A stretch of DNA of 37,771 bases from positions 1 through 37,771 of the IMG/VR virus record IMGVR_UViG_3300024520_000219; one strand, given 5' to 3'. Numbering within the stretch: position 1 is the first letter of the stretch; every line of letters starts with the position of its first letter. The position numbers and the translations under genes were made by a program. The notes below the pieces were generated by a model, which searched no databases, had not been told where the DNA came from, and saw only the letters and a list, made by a program, of their open reading frames with translations. Below, in pieces: positions 8,214-17,072 of the stretch. Source of the DNA: a virus.

Positions 8214-10658
8214 TCAGTTTCCGATGAAGCCCTGCGCACTCTGCTGTGCGAGGCTCTGGAATAGTTGGATGAGTGGCATGAATTGATTCAGCCTGCCCTG
8301 CTGGATCTGCTCCAGCGTCCTGTCACGCTCCAAACCAAACTCGGCAAGGAACTGTGCGAAGTCGTTGTTTTCACGTAGCGACTGCAAGGCAATATCAGAG
8401 AGTACCTGCTGCCGTCCCGTGCCCTGCCCGATTGCGTTGAGCAAGTTCTGTGAGTTGTTCTGCGATACGTTCGCTCCCAGCCCTACCGTGCCCAGCAAGT
8501 TCTGCTGCTGCGACTGGTTCAAGCCAGTACCCAAGCCGAGGCCCTGCACGAAGCGGTTGTTCGCCGCCTCTCGCTCACTTGCCTGGATGTTGCGGAACTC
8601 TGACGCTCCGATGGAGGCAATGTCCCTGCTGATGTTCTCCAGGCCCGTCTTGCCGATGCCTGAGCCGCCGCTGAAGCCACGATCTGCCAGCCGGGCATCC
8701 AATGCACTCACCCGCCCTTGCTCAAGCGTATTCAGCCCCTCTATCGCGCTCTCAAGCCGCTGATCTATGACGCCCTGATCCAGATTCCCGCCGTTGGCGA
8801 TGAGATCCTGGATGCTCCCCTCGATACCTTGCCCAAAGCCCGTGCCCGAGCTGCCACCAGCGTCGATGAGTTCCTGGATGGCCCCCTCGATGCCCTGCCC
8901 GAACCCTGTAGTGGAAGAACCTCCGCTTTGCAGCAACTCCCTGATGGATCGGGTGATGTCCTGCGACAGAGGATCCCCACCTACCTGATTGACGGCTCCC
9001 TGGTTGGGGAACGGCGCTCCTGTCCCCTGTGCTGCCGAGGGATCAATGACGCCAAGATCACCTCCACCGTCCCCAGTACCCTCCCCAGTACCGTTGCCCG
9101 TACCTGTACCTGTCCCGGTGCCCGTACCTCGCAGCCCGATCAGACGCTCCACCTCAGCAAGACGCTGCTGGTTGAAGTCCTCGAAGGTGCGGAAGTTGCC
9201 TGGTCCTACTTGCTGCCCTCCCGATACCTGCACGCCCTGGGAGAACGTCACGCCCGCATACTGCTGCTCCAACGAGGCAAGTGTCTGCGCCCGCTGCTGC
9301 GGGGTGAACGTCCCACCAGCCTCCCGCTGTAGCCGCTGGAAGTCCGCATTGAACAACTGCGGCAACAGGACTGCATCAGAGCCAAAGACGAAGTTGGAGC
9401 CTGGGATCTGATCGAGCCCCTGCGCCCTTGCGTTCTGGATGTTGCGGAACAACGGGTTGTTCAGCGTCCGCTGGAGAGCATCACGTTCTGCTTCCAGAGT
9501 CTCGAAGCCAGCAGGAGTCAGCCCGGTATCAGGATTCACCGGGCCTGTGTTGCCCACAGTGCGGCCAAGGTTATCGAGGTTGCCGATAGCCTGAGACAGT
9601 GCAGTATTCTGCTGCACCTCATCTCCCACCGCCGCTCCACGTAGGGCGTTGCCGTCTCCGATGTCCGCCCCGCCGCCTACTACCTGCGCATTGTCCAACT
9701 GCGCCTGACTGAGACTCTTAGAAGCGGCGGCGGCGCTGAGGCCGCCTCCCGTTAAAGACGTGCCATTCCCTCCGCGTAGCGTCTGATTCCCGCTACCTCC
9801 TTGTACCGTGTTGGGCCTGGTGCTACCACCAGCACCGCCTACTGCCCCGCCGTTGCTTGAAACGAAGCCACCCGCTCCACCGGGCTGCGCCAGGTTGGCC
9901 AGGGTTCCGCCAGCACCTCGTGCGTCAAGAGTCGGGAAGCCACCACCGGTGACGGCGTTTGATACATTGAGTTCGGAGTTTATTGCCGGTTCCTTATTGC
10001 CAACGAACTGCCCGGCCCCAGGTAGCGGCCTGAAGTTCTGCCCGCCTCCGATTTGTGCACCAGGAAGGCCGCCGACTGCCCCGGTAGCCCCGTCACCAGG
10101 CAATACCCCAGTGCCACCGAACGACACTCCGCTCCCCGGAGCCCTGTTGAAACGCGGATCACTCCTGCCGATCACCGTACCGTCAGGCAGGATTTGGGCG
10201 TCCTGCAACCCAATGTCGTTCCGCAGAGTCTGGTTGCCACCGCCGCCCTGGATGAAATCTACGCCGCCTTCATCCTGGTTGAAGATGTTGGGATTGAAGG
10301 AACCGCCGACGCCTGTTCCACCACCAAGATCCACGGTAGTGCCGGAGCCGTCGATGAGGTTGCGCAACGACTCTGCGACGCTGCCCGGAGGGGGAGGAGG
10401 ATCGCCCGTAGGCCCGCTGGCCTGGAATCCCGTAGAGACACCCAAGCCTGTAGTGCCGCCGCCGCCACCGATCTGGTTGGGCCTGATGCTCTGCTCGCCC
10501 CCTACCTGCAAGGGCTTTGTAACCCCTCCGCCTACCTGGCTCACCAGGTTGCCACCGCCGATCTGATTCGGGCGTAAGGTTTGCTGCCCACCGCCTCCGA
10601 CTGCCGGGAACTTACCGCTACCGCCGGGAACTGCCGCTAGCCTCTTGCGTTGAGGCAT
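8214..10658 (-). CDS. Glycine-rich repeat protein, probable internal virion / ejection protein, 814 aa
   Basis: The N-terminal 330 residues are very Gly-rich with recurring motifs (GGGQQTLRPNQIGGG, GGEQSIRPNQIGGG, GGGGNQTLR, GGSGNQTLR). A run of Gly-Thr pairs (GTGTGTGTGTGNGTGEG) lies near residue 515. After it come three copies of a roughly 24-residue repeat (SIRELLQSGGSSTTGFGQGI, AIQELIDAGGSSGTGFGQGI, SIQDLIANGG). The last 170 residues are Gln/Asn-rich and helical. Such flexible, repeat-built proteins occur among podovirus internal proteins. It begins MPQRKR like the next gene. Confidence 0.6.
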   Translation of the reverse strand: MPQRKRLAAVPGGSGKFPAVGGGGQQTLRPNQIGGGNLVSQVGGGVTKPLQVGGEQSIRPNQIGGGGGTTGLGVSTGFQASGPTGDPPPPPGSVAESLRNLIDGSGTTVDLGGGTGVGGSFNPNIFNQDEGGVDFIQGGGGNQTLRNDIGLQDAQILPDGTVIGRSDPRFNRAPGSGVSFGGTGVLPGDGATGAVGGLPGAQIGGGQNFRPLPGAGQFVGNKEPAINSELNVSNAVTGGGFPTLDARGAGGTLANLAQPGGAGGFVSSNGGAVGGAGGSTRPNTVQGGSGNQTLRGGNGTSLTGGGLSAAAASKSLSQAQLDNAQVVGGGADIGDGNALRGAAVGDEVQQNTALSQAIGNLDNLGRTVGNTGPVNPDTGLTPAGFETLEAERDALQRTLNNPLFRNIQNARAQGLDQIPGSNFVFGSDAVLLPQLFNADFQRLQREAGGTFTPQQRAQTLASLEQQYAGVTFSQGVQVSGGQQVGPGNFRTFEDFNQQRLAEVERLIGLRGTGTGTGTGTGNGTGEGTGDGGGDLGVIDPSAAQGTGAPFPNQGAVNQVGGDPLSQDITRSIRELLQSGGSSTTGFGQGIEGAIQELIDAGGSSGTGFGQGIEGSIQDLIANGGNLDQGVIDQRLESAIEGLNTLEQGRVSALDARLADRGFSGGSGIGKTGLENISRDIASIGASEFRNIQASEREAANNRFVQGLGLGTGLNQSQQQNLLGTVGLGANVSQNNSQNLLNAIGQGTGRQQVLSDIALQSLRENNDFAQFLAEFGLERDRTLEQIQQGRLNQFMPLIQLFQSLAQQSAQGFIGN

Positions 10659-11516
10659 TTAGAACCTCCTTTTGTTGTTGCTCAGGCCGCCGAGAATAGC
10701 CAGCGCCTTTGAGAACTCTGTTTGATCGCCAAGTGGCTGCTGTTGCTGAGAATGCGCAGTAATACCGGGAAACGTAACAGTCCCGCCAACGTCGGGTTTC
10801 CCTTGATCTGGCGTTCCCGCATCTGGAATGTCGGGAATGTTGATGTCCACCGGATCGTGCCCTACGTTCCCGTCGTCCTGCCCGTCACCGTCGTCGCCAC
10901 CCTCACCGCCACCTGGAGGTAGCGTCACTGGCGGTAAGCCTTCAATGGGATCGGGAACTACCGGGTTTACTGGGATGAACTCTACCGGGAAGGGATCATC
11001 CGTCGTAACGGCATTGGGCGGCGGCACCGTCTCTGCAACGTCAGCATTGTGCCCCCCCCGAGGATCGAACAGGCTTGCAATGAGATCATCGGGAATTGGC
11101 CCTTCGCCCGTGCCGTCATTGAAGATGCCAGGCCCATTCGGGAAGTTGGCGTTAGCGCCAGGCCCGAACTGGGCGTCCGGGCCACCAGGGAAGCCAGGCG
11201 AGAAGAACGGGTTCTGTGTATCAAATGCCGTCACCCCAATATCCATAGGCAAGCCACCGCCAGAGAACACCGCAGGTTGCTGCACGAAGGAGGACGACAG
11301 ATCAATGTCGCGTGTGAAGTTATCGTTGAACAGCGGCAGGAAATGCTCCGCCAGCCCCGCCGTGGCAGCCAGCCGATCCGCTGGATCAATGGTGATGCCG
11401 TTCCTGTTGACGCCCTCGAAGGACTGCAACTCCTGCCCTTCCGGTGCGAACAGGGGGCCAAGCCCTCCTGCTACGCCAGAACCTAGTGCCAACTTACCCG
11501 CTGTTTCCAGTCCCAT
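10659..11516 (-). CDS. Proline/glycine-rich structural protein, 285 aa
   Basis: The start has a Gly/Ala hydrophobic segment (AGKLALGSGVAGGLGPLFAP). The middle is rich in Pro, Gly, Asn and Asp (PGFPGGPDAQFGPGANANF). It ends with a Gln-rich helix (HSQQQQPLGDQTEFSKALAI). The stop TAA overlaps the ATG of the next gene. No family is recognised; the place between tail and ejection-type genes suggests a virion component. Confidence 0.55.
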   Translation of the reverse strand: MGLETAGKLALGSGVAGGLGPLFAPEGQELQSFEGVNRNGITIDPADRLAATAGLAEHFLPLFNDNFTRDIDLSSSFVQQPAVFSGGGLPMDIGVTAFDTQNPFFSPGFPGGPDAQFGPGANANFPNGPGIFNDGTGEGPIPDDLIASLFDPRGGHNADVAETVPPPNAVTTDDPFPVEFIPVNPVVPDPIEGLPPVTLPPGGGEGGDDGDGQDDGNVGHDPVDINIPDIPDAGTPDQGKPDVGGTVTFPGITAHSQQQQPLGDQTEFSKALAILGGLSNNKRRF

Positions 11517-11982
11517 TTCTACCTGCCAGGTATTCGTCCCTCGTTAACTGCAAGGTGGACACTTTCAAATTCCTGAATCCTAGATGCTCGTCCAACCGCA
11601 ACGCTCGCGTGTTCTCGCTCGGCACCTGCCCTACCAACGTCTGCAAGCCAAGCGTTCCGAAGGCCAGATCCACCGCTGCCTTTGCGATACGCACCGCAAG
11701 TGGTGAGTTCTGATGTTCCTTCGGCACTACGATATGGCATACCGCCGAGCCGTCCTGCTGGATATGCGTCGCTCCCACCGCCCCCACAGGCTCCCCGTTC
11801 CTGCTTGCTACGTACCACTGAATGTCGGGAGCCGACAGGCCGATCACCAGTAGTTCCCGGACGCGGAACTCCGTGGTGTCGGCAGGCAGACGCATGGAGG
11901 CCAGAATGCCGGGATCTTCCGACACCCATCGAGCCATCAAGTCGTTGTCGTCTAGCGTCCATGCTGCAAACTCAATCTTCAT
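11494..11982 (-). CDS. GNAT-family N-acetyltransferase-like protein, 162 aa
   Basis: GNAT enzymes move an acetyl group from acetyl-CoA to an amine. The fold order is visible: an N-terminal strand-helix region, two central strands (IQWYVASRNGEPVGAVGATH), the motif A strand and helix (AVCHIVVPKEHQNSP then LAVRIAKAAVDLAFGTLG), and the motif B signature (SENTRALRLDEHLGF). The pyrophosphate loop (usually Q/RxxGxG/A) is degenerate (KEHQNSPLA), so activity is uncertain. ATG at 11982 overlaps the previous stop by 11 bases and is preferred to the open frame from 12021. Similar genes occur among tail genes of several phages. Confidence 0.75.
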   Translation of the reverse strand: MKIEFAAWTLDDNDLMARWVSEDPGILASMRLPADTTEFRVRELLVIGLSAPDIQWYVASRNGEPVGAVGATHIQQDGSAVCHIVVPKEHQNSPLAVRIAKAAVDLAFGTLGLQTLVGQVPSENTRALRLDEHLGFRNLKVSTLQLTRDEYLAGRNGTGNSG

Positions 11983-12631
11983 TGGCGAATGAGAGGGTGT
12001 AGGCCCATATCTTAGCGCCAAAGGTATCCGCTCCGAGATTGCCCATGCGAGTAGCCTGGTACAGCATCATCACGTCGCTGGTGCCAATCGGCACAGTGCC
12101 CATGTCCGTCTCTTGGAACAGATCCTCGTTATCGCCGTTGGTAGCTGCTGCTACTGCCGTCACGGTGAGCACGTCGTTGGTTCCCGTGTCGTCCTCCCCT
12201 ACCTGCACCGGCAGGGTGAAGAGACGCAGTGTCACGTTGCCTGTGGTGGCAGCCTCAGAGTGCGCCCATGTCCACTTACACCGCAGTCGCTTCCCCTTCC
12301 ACTGGGGCGGTATCGCCAGCACGCCCTGGATGCCCTCCGTGGCAGCGTCGTCCAGCTCGGCTCCATCTGCCTGCACGAAGGTTGGGGTGGGCGTCCCCGA
12401 ACCTCCGCTGATCGTGACGGTGCCAATGGCCTGATGCTGTGCTACCTCTGCAAAGCGGATCTCCTGGAATACCGTGTCGTCGTCAACTGCCAGCTCGCCA
12501 TCAGGATCAATGGCAGGGAGTACTCGATCCACAAGCCCTTCCAGCGTGTCGGCCACATCATCCAGCGCGTAGCGCAACTGCTTGTTCGTTTGCCATCTGC
12601 GCAGCAGCGTGGTGTTGAAGGGGAAGCTCAT
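11972..12631 (-). CDS. Virion structural protein, unknown, 219 aa
   Basis: The first 45 residues are helical (LRRWQTNKQLRYALDDVADT). The rest reads as a beta-sandwich rich in Thr, Val and Gly, ending in YTLSFANED. This shape, a helical anchor followed by a beta domain, is common in tail or capsid surface proteins. It overlaps the stop of the tail protein before it by 4 bases. No specific function is claimed. Confidence 0.6.
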   Translation of the reverse strand: MSFPFNTTLLRRWQTNKQLRYALDDVADTLEGLVDRVLPAIDPDGELAVDDDTVFQEIRFAEVAQHQAIGTVTISGGSGTPTPTFVQADGAELDDAATEGIQGVLAIPPQWKGKRLRCKWTWAHSEAATTGNVTLRLFTLPVQVGEDDTGTNDVLTVTAVAAATNGDNEDLFQETDMGTVPIGTSDVMMLYQATRMGNLGADTFGAKIWAYTLSFANED

Positions 12632-14589
12632 CGCCCTCTCTCCCCTGGGAGCACCTGATACCCCAGCGAAAAGCCCGGAACGCTCCAGGCAGCATCGTCA
12701 GAGTCGTCAGAGAACTTCAGCCGCATGGCACGGGATACGAGATAGTCACCTCCCGAATCCTTCAGCAGAACCTTTGTCTGTACGTGTGTGAGGTTCGTTC
12801 CGCTTTGGTTGACGGTAAGGGACGCTTCCGCTGTAGCGGAGCCATTCGCGTAGCCGTCGAACCACTCGACTGTAAGAAGGAGAGCAGACGCCTGAGCCCC
12901 TGTGACGATGTTAAGCCGACGCCATCGCTTGCTCTTGGCGATAAGGGGGCCACCGTTCTCGTCCACTCCCAGTAGCGGTTTCGTCCACCACTCTGCGTCA
13001 ATGTCGGCACCTGCTGAGACATAGCGACTACTCTGCTTGTTGATGTAGACGAACCCACCGACGGCCGACGATGTTTCTCCCGTCAGTATTATTTGCTGGG
13101 AGGTGTCAGTGCTGATAACCGCACCGCACCGAAATGGCGTATTGGTGATCTCCGCCCACGTCCCCCACTTGTAGTTCCAGCGAAGCCCGTAACCGACATC
13201 GTCGTTGCCAGCGGACGCTAAGGGGAAATACCACGTCACCTCTGACTCTTCCGCGTCGTGCTCCGCCCATATCCGTTTCCTCTCCGTGTAGTAAGGCCTA
13301 GATAAGTCGGTTTGCAAGAACTCGTGCTTGGGGTATGAGATAACAACGTCATTGTCGCCGTCGAATAGATGAATTGTGTTCTTGGGTGAGAAGTATGCCC
13401 ACGAAGATGCAGAAGTCTCCGCCGTTTCTCCAGTGGCAGTTGTGTACTTGGCCCCCGAAGGTACTTTTACGACGCTGCGATGCGAGACGCAGCCGATGGA
13501 GGCGTTGGTGCGCTCAAGTCGGAAGTCTGGGATGCCCTCAGCGATGATCGTCCCTGATCCAGAGACGCGGTACACCGAACGCTCCATCCAGACGATCAGC
13601 GAGTCGTTCACATCGCCTGTCATGCCCGTGATTACGTCACCAGATAGCAAGGGATCAGGTAGATCGAAGAAGTTGTTCGTGCCTACCGAGTCGGGATCGT
13701 TCGGGGAACTCCACCAGAGACGCCGATCCAGTGCGTCAGTGCGCCCCCACCACATCCTGTTGCGGTGAGGCTCAACAAAGTACATGTTGTCGGCTGGAGC
13801 CTCTCCGTGCTCGTCCAGCGGCCTGCCACGCACCAGCCTCTTGTCGAGAAGATCGTAGGTAACTGAGGCTGTAGCGAGCAAGTCCACGTATTGAGCAAAG
13901 TAGAATTCCTTGCCCGTGCCCGACGTGGCGTACAGTTCGTAGCCGGTGACGAGACTGTTGGTGTCGGCAGTCCACTGTAAGTCGATCTGCTTGTTCTCCA
14001 CCTGTACTGCGGTAGAGACAGGCCCACCAATCTGGCGCTCGTTCCCGATCATCGACACCAGCTTGAACTCGTAAGTGCCGGAAGGGTTCCCTGCTGAGCC
14101 CGCAGTTGAGCTGGTGAACGTAGGCGATACTGTCCCGCCCGCATCTACGACAGTGGAGCCGTTGAATACCTGCGGTGTTCCCTGCCCTAGCGTGACGAAT
14201 AGATCAGTACCGAAGGGGGCGGCGTCAGGAGGCTCGATAGCAATGTTTCCCAAGTCCCGCTCGAACACGAACGTATCCGGCAAATCGGCATCGGCCCAAC
14301 TCCAGAACTCCACTTCAGTGGAACTTTTAAACACCCCCAGGAGCCCAGACTCCCCGTATTGAAATAGGCCCTGAACATCAGTGGCGTTGCCGCCAGTGTC
14401 GGTTATTAGTCCGTTGAGGCCCGTTCCAAACTGGGCATATCCCAGCACCTTCTTGATCTCGCCAGCCTTGTCGATACGCACGTTCTTGGAGTCGGCAGAC
14501 GAGTAGATATCAGCCAGCGAGAGAACACCGATATCCTCATGATCCCCACCCGCTACTACGAAGTTCTGCGTCTGGATCGGATTAGGCAT
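12628..14589 (-). CDS. Tail-tube / tail-stabilisation-like protein, 653 aa
   Basis: The sequence is almost entirely beta-rich, with repeated strands and loops and many Trp and Tyr. Near residues 260-420 there is a stretch (YFVEPHRNRMWWGRTDALDR, FRLERTNASIGCVSHRSV, YFSPKNTIHLFDGDND) of the type seen in podovirus tail tubular B and P22 gp10-like proteins, which join the connector to the tail tip. The ATG at 14589 (MPNPIQTQNF) overlaps the previous stop by 8 bases and is chosen over the open frame from 14643. The call rests on size, composition, position and these local patterns. Confidence 0.65.
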   Translation of the reverse strand: MPNPIQTQNFVVAGGDHEDIGVLSLADIYSSADSKNVRIDKAGEIKKVLGYAQFGTGLNGLITDTGGNATDVQGLFQYGESGLLGVFKSSTEVEFWSWADADLPDTFVFERDLGNIAIEPPDAAPFGTDLFVTLGQGTPQVFNGSTVVDAGGTVSPTFTSSTAGSAGNPSGTYEFKLVSMIGNERQIGGPVSTAVQVENKQIDLQWTADTNSLVTGYELYATSGTGKEFYFAQYVDLLATASVTYDLLDKRLVRGRPLDEHGEAPADNMYFVEPHRNRMWWGRTDALDRRLWWSSPNDPDSVGTNNFFDLPDPLLSGDVITGMTGDVNDSLIVWMERSVYRVSGSGTIIAEGIPDFRLERTNASIGCVSHRSVVKVPSGAKYTTATGETAETSASSWAYFSPKNTIHLFDGDNDVVISYPKHEFLQTDLSRPYYTERKRIWAEHDAEESEVTWYFPLASAGNDDVGYGLRWNYKWGTWAEITNTPFRCGAVISTDTSQQIILTGETSSAVGGFVYINKQSSRYVSAGADIDAEWWTKPLLGVDENGGPLIAKSKRWRRLNIVTGAQASALLLTVEWFDGYANGSATAEASLTVNQSGTNLTHVQTKVLLKDSGGDYLVSRAMRLKFSDDSDDAAWSVPGFSLGYQVLPGERGR

Positions 14590-15148
14590 AGCCCAGCAGC
14601 TCCAGATCCTCGCGCTCTGCGACGAACTCGTACAACTCGGCACTCACGTCAGGGGTTCCTTCTCCGACGTTGAACGGCTCGATATCGTGCGTCTTGCCGG
14701 TGACAGCTTCCAAGTCCCGACGCAGCGTTTCCTGCTTGCCTATGATCGTCGCTGTCTCCATGTACGGTGCGAAGAATCGGGTGACGAAGTTGGGCTCGGC
14801 AGTCAGCAGATCGTGTACGAATTCCTCGAACCGTTCTGACTTGTACTTGCACGTATCCGCCATCATCCGGTGGTACGGGTTTGCGTCAACTTCAAAGTTG
14901 CCCGGTAGCGGTGATTCGTCCAGCCACCCGCTACGCTGGCTATGCGCCCACCAGCTTGCCAACCAGGTAGCGGGGTGCCGGATGAATACATAGGTGGGAT
15001 ACCGAGTCTCGGGAGCAGGCGAGTGGTTGTCAGCCATGTCCTTGATGATGGTGCAGCCTGCCGCTTGCAGCGCACGACGCACCCACGATCCTCCGCACTT
15101 CGGGATGTGGGTGACGACGAATGCGTTGTCCCAGAGAGCGGCCATCAT
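14582..15148 (-). CDS. Sulfotransferase-family protein, 188 aa
   Basis: Sulfotransferases move a sulfo group from PAPS to a hydroxyl or amine. The 5'-phosphosulfate loop is clear near residues 13-22 (THIPKCGGSW). The 3'-phosphate motif is near 53-67 (YVFIRHPATWLASWW, with R57 and S65). A further region (FEEFVHDLLTAEPNFVTRFF) matches the usual 'E.F...' helix. At 188 residues it is short for the family but holds both PAPS-binding motifs. It starts in an ATGA overlap with the fibre-like gene and overlaps the tail gene, so it is fully embedded in the tail operon. The acceptor is unknown. Confidence 0.82.
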   Translation of the reverse strand: MMAALWDNAFVVTHIPKCGGSWVRRALQAAGCTIIKDMADNHSPAPETRYPTYVFIRHPATWLASWWAHSQRSGWLDESPLPGNFEVDANPYHRMMADTCKYKSERFEEFVHDLLTAEPNFVTRFFAPYMETATIIGKQETLRRDLEAVTGKTHDIEPFNVGEGTPDVSAELYEFVAEREDLELLGYA

Positions 15149-16302
15149 GCGATTCTCGCAGCCTCGAAGGCAGTCAGGCGCTCAGAGAACGTCTGTACGT
15201 TACGTACATGCCCGGACATGAGGCTCAGCGCCACGCCACCGCCTATCCTGATCGCCGTCAGGCTCGAAGGTAGATTGCCGGAAGTGTCGGTTCCTCTGGA
15301 CTGCCCCGACGTGACAAGCTCGAAGTCGTCCGCTGCGTAGATAGCTGCGATCCGCTTTGGCGTTGAATCGCCCATATCGTCCGCACCGCCAGCCGCTTGA
15401 ATGTTGGCTTGCGTCCCGCCGATTGCAACGAAGTAGCCAGGCCGCGACGTTGCCCCGCTGTTCTTCCAGATCAAGTGGGCATTGGTGTTGTTGGTATCGT
15501 CCACTTGTAGTACGTATTCCTGCCCCCCGTTACCGTCATGGAAGTCCACCTCGCAGTAGATCACACCCTTGGCTTCGTTAAAGTTGTTGGCCGTGGGCCA
15601 CGTCAGGGTGTCGGAGTTACGCACTACCGTCCCCGAAGTCGAGGGCAGTACCGACGTTGCGAAGCCTGCGGCAGCGACGTATGCAGCCTGTACCAGCACC
15701 TCGTCGCCACTCGTCACGATACGGATACCGAAGTCCGGGTTGGCGAGTGTCTGCTGAATAGGAAAGACGGTGAAGGTGGACGTGACGGCTACTGTCGTCC
15801 ACGTAGAGCCACCATCTAGCGTCAGATCAATGTCGCCTGTGCCTGTTACTCGCTCAATCCACAGCACGCCGTTGGTAGCAGCAGAGCCGATGACACCTAG
15901 ATCGTTGATGAGGGTGGCGTTGGCCGCTCCGGCAGTCAGCTTGGATGCCACGGAAGCCTCCCCTCCAACGCCAGTCTGTGACGCCAGTACCGTGACATTG
16001 CTGTTCGTCCAGGCTGCATCCTCGAAGTCGTCCGAGGGGAACAGTAGCTGAGTCCTTGCCAGTTCCGTCAGGTAGCCGTTCCCCTCGAACCTCTCATCTC
16101 CCGAAGCGTCGTCAATGATGACTCCCGAGTCCTGATCTACGTGCGTTGCGATAGTCGCCCGCGCTTGCGTCGGCTCTCCAATACAGCCTGCGTTGAGGTT
16201 ACGCTGCAAGGGAGCGAAGAACAGACGCACTGTCTGCAAGTCGGACGGACAAGTCCCTGACGGCCAGTGGCGCTGCTCTCGGAATGTTGAAGTCTTGAAC
16301 AC
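15145..16302 (-). CDS. Fibre- or surface-type protein with LamG-like domain, 385 aa
   Basis: Residues 85-110 (LLFPSDDFEDAAWTNSNVTV) match the start of a carbohydrate-binding-module-like domain common in phage tail proteins. The C-terminal half reads as a concanavalin-A/laminin-G-like fold (GVIYCEVDFHDGNGGQEYVL, then AIRIGGGVALSLMSGHVRNV and TFSERLTAFEAARIA). The closing 'SGHVRNVQTFSERLTAFE' is characteristic of LamG domains. The likely role is host surface binding or fibre or capsid decoration. It directly precedes the sulfotransferase gene. Confidence 0.7.
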   Translation of the reverse strand: MFKTSTFREQRHWPSGTCPSDLQTVRLFFAPLQRNLNAGCIGEPTQARATIATHVDQDSGVIIDDASGDERFEGNGYLTELARTQLLFPSDDFEDAAWTNSNVTVLASQTGVGGEASVASKLTAGAANATLINDLGVIGSAATNGVLWIERVTGTGDIDLTLDGGSTWTTVAVTSTFTVFPIQQTLANPDFGIRIVTSGDEVLVQAAYVAAAGFATSVLPSTSGTVVRNSDTLTWPTANNFNEAKGVIYCEVDFHDGNGGQEYVLQVDDTNNTNAHLIWKNSGATSRPGYFVAIGGTQANIQAAGGADDMGDSTPKRIAAIYAADDFELVTSGQSRGTDTSGNLPSSLTAIRIGGGVALSLMSGHVRNVQTFSERLTAFEAARIA

Positions 16303-16304
16303 TA

Positions 16305-17072
16305 CTAGCGCCTCATCAGGTACATGTCGAAAGATCCGTGAACCTGGCTCCCTGCGCTGATCGCTTTACAACGCAGCATGATGTCGAGCTTCTCAGTCAC
16401 CTTGATAGCAGGATCGAAGTTCACCTCAACCTCACCGTCCCCAACCGTCACCAGCGACATGGTGTTAATCGGCAGCAGGACATTGCTGTCCTCCGCCGCC
16501 GTCACCATCAGTTCGATATCCGTCGAGCGCGTAGCAGAAGTGTTGGCAAACGACGCCCTCATGCGCGTCACTACACCAACAACACCCGCCGGGACGGTGT
16601 ACCAGGCCTGCTCAGTTTGTGTCCTCCCAGCCAAGATATAGGCGACACTCGTTCCGCCAATCGTGGCGGTGATGTTGCCCGCTGCCACATCCCCCGATCC
16701 TGCCGTCAGTACCTTGATGCGAAAGATGCGCGAGTAGGTGCCCGACGTAACGACATTATCTGTGCCCGAAAGCGTCACGGTTTCTTCTTGCTCCGCCTTG
16801 TCGGCATCGAGCCCGAAGCACCGAACCGTCAACGCGCCCGTGGCAGTCGTCTTGTTGTCGGCGTCGGATGAACTGGTGAGCGTCGCTACGCCTGGGGTGA
16901 TGTCATCGACGCTAGGGAATGCTGTGGACAGTACCCACAGTCCGTCGCCTGCGGCGGTGGCCTCATTGCGGCCGAACTTGTTGACGCAGGAGGTGTACGG
17001 ATCCTCGCCCATAGCAATTTCCAGCCACCCCATAGGGGTTCGGTTGCTGGAGAAATTGCTAGCAATGGGCAT
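16305..17072 (-). CDS. Virion structural protein, beta-rich, 255 aa
   Basis: The protein is Thr/Val/Gly-rich with regular strand-turn patterns throughout (VATLTSSSDADNKTTATGAL, VTRMRASFANTSATRSTDIE) and ends YLMRR. There is no signal peptide or membrane segment. Its stop is two bases from the LamG-like gene and its start overlaps the stop of the gene before by one base. A structural role is inferred from composition and position only. Confidence 0.6.
   Translation of the reverse strand: MPIASNFSSNRTPMGWLEIAMGEDPYTSCVNKFGRNEATAAGDGLWVLSTAFPSVDDITPGVATLTSSSDADNKTTATGALTVRCFGLDADKAEQEETVTLSGTDNVVTSGTYSRIFRIKVLTAGSGDVAAGNITATIGGTSVAYILAGRTQTEQAWYTVPAGVVGVVTRMRASFANTSATRSTDIELMVTAAEDSNVLLPINTMSLVTVGDGEVEVNFDPAIKVTEKLDIMLRCKAISAGSQVHGSFDMYLMRR

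Noticed and set aside
9808-10566. Long Pro-rich open frame opposite the glycine-rich gene
   Set aside because: Gly codons read backwards give Pro codons, so a glycine-rich gene automatically yields a long antisense frame. The leftward gene has overlaps and Shine-Dalgarno context, the rightward frame does not.
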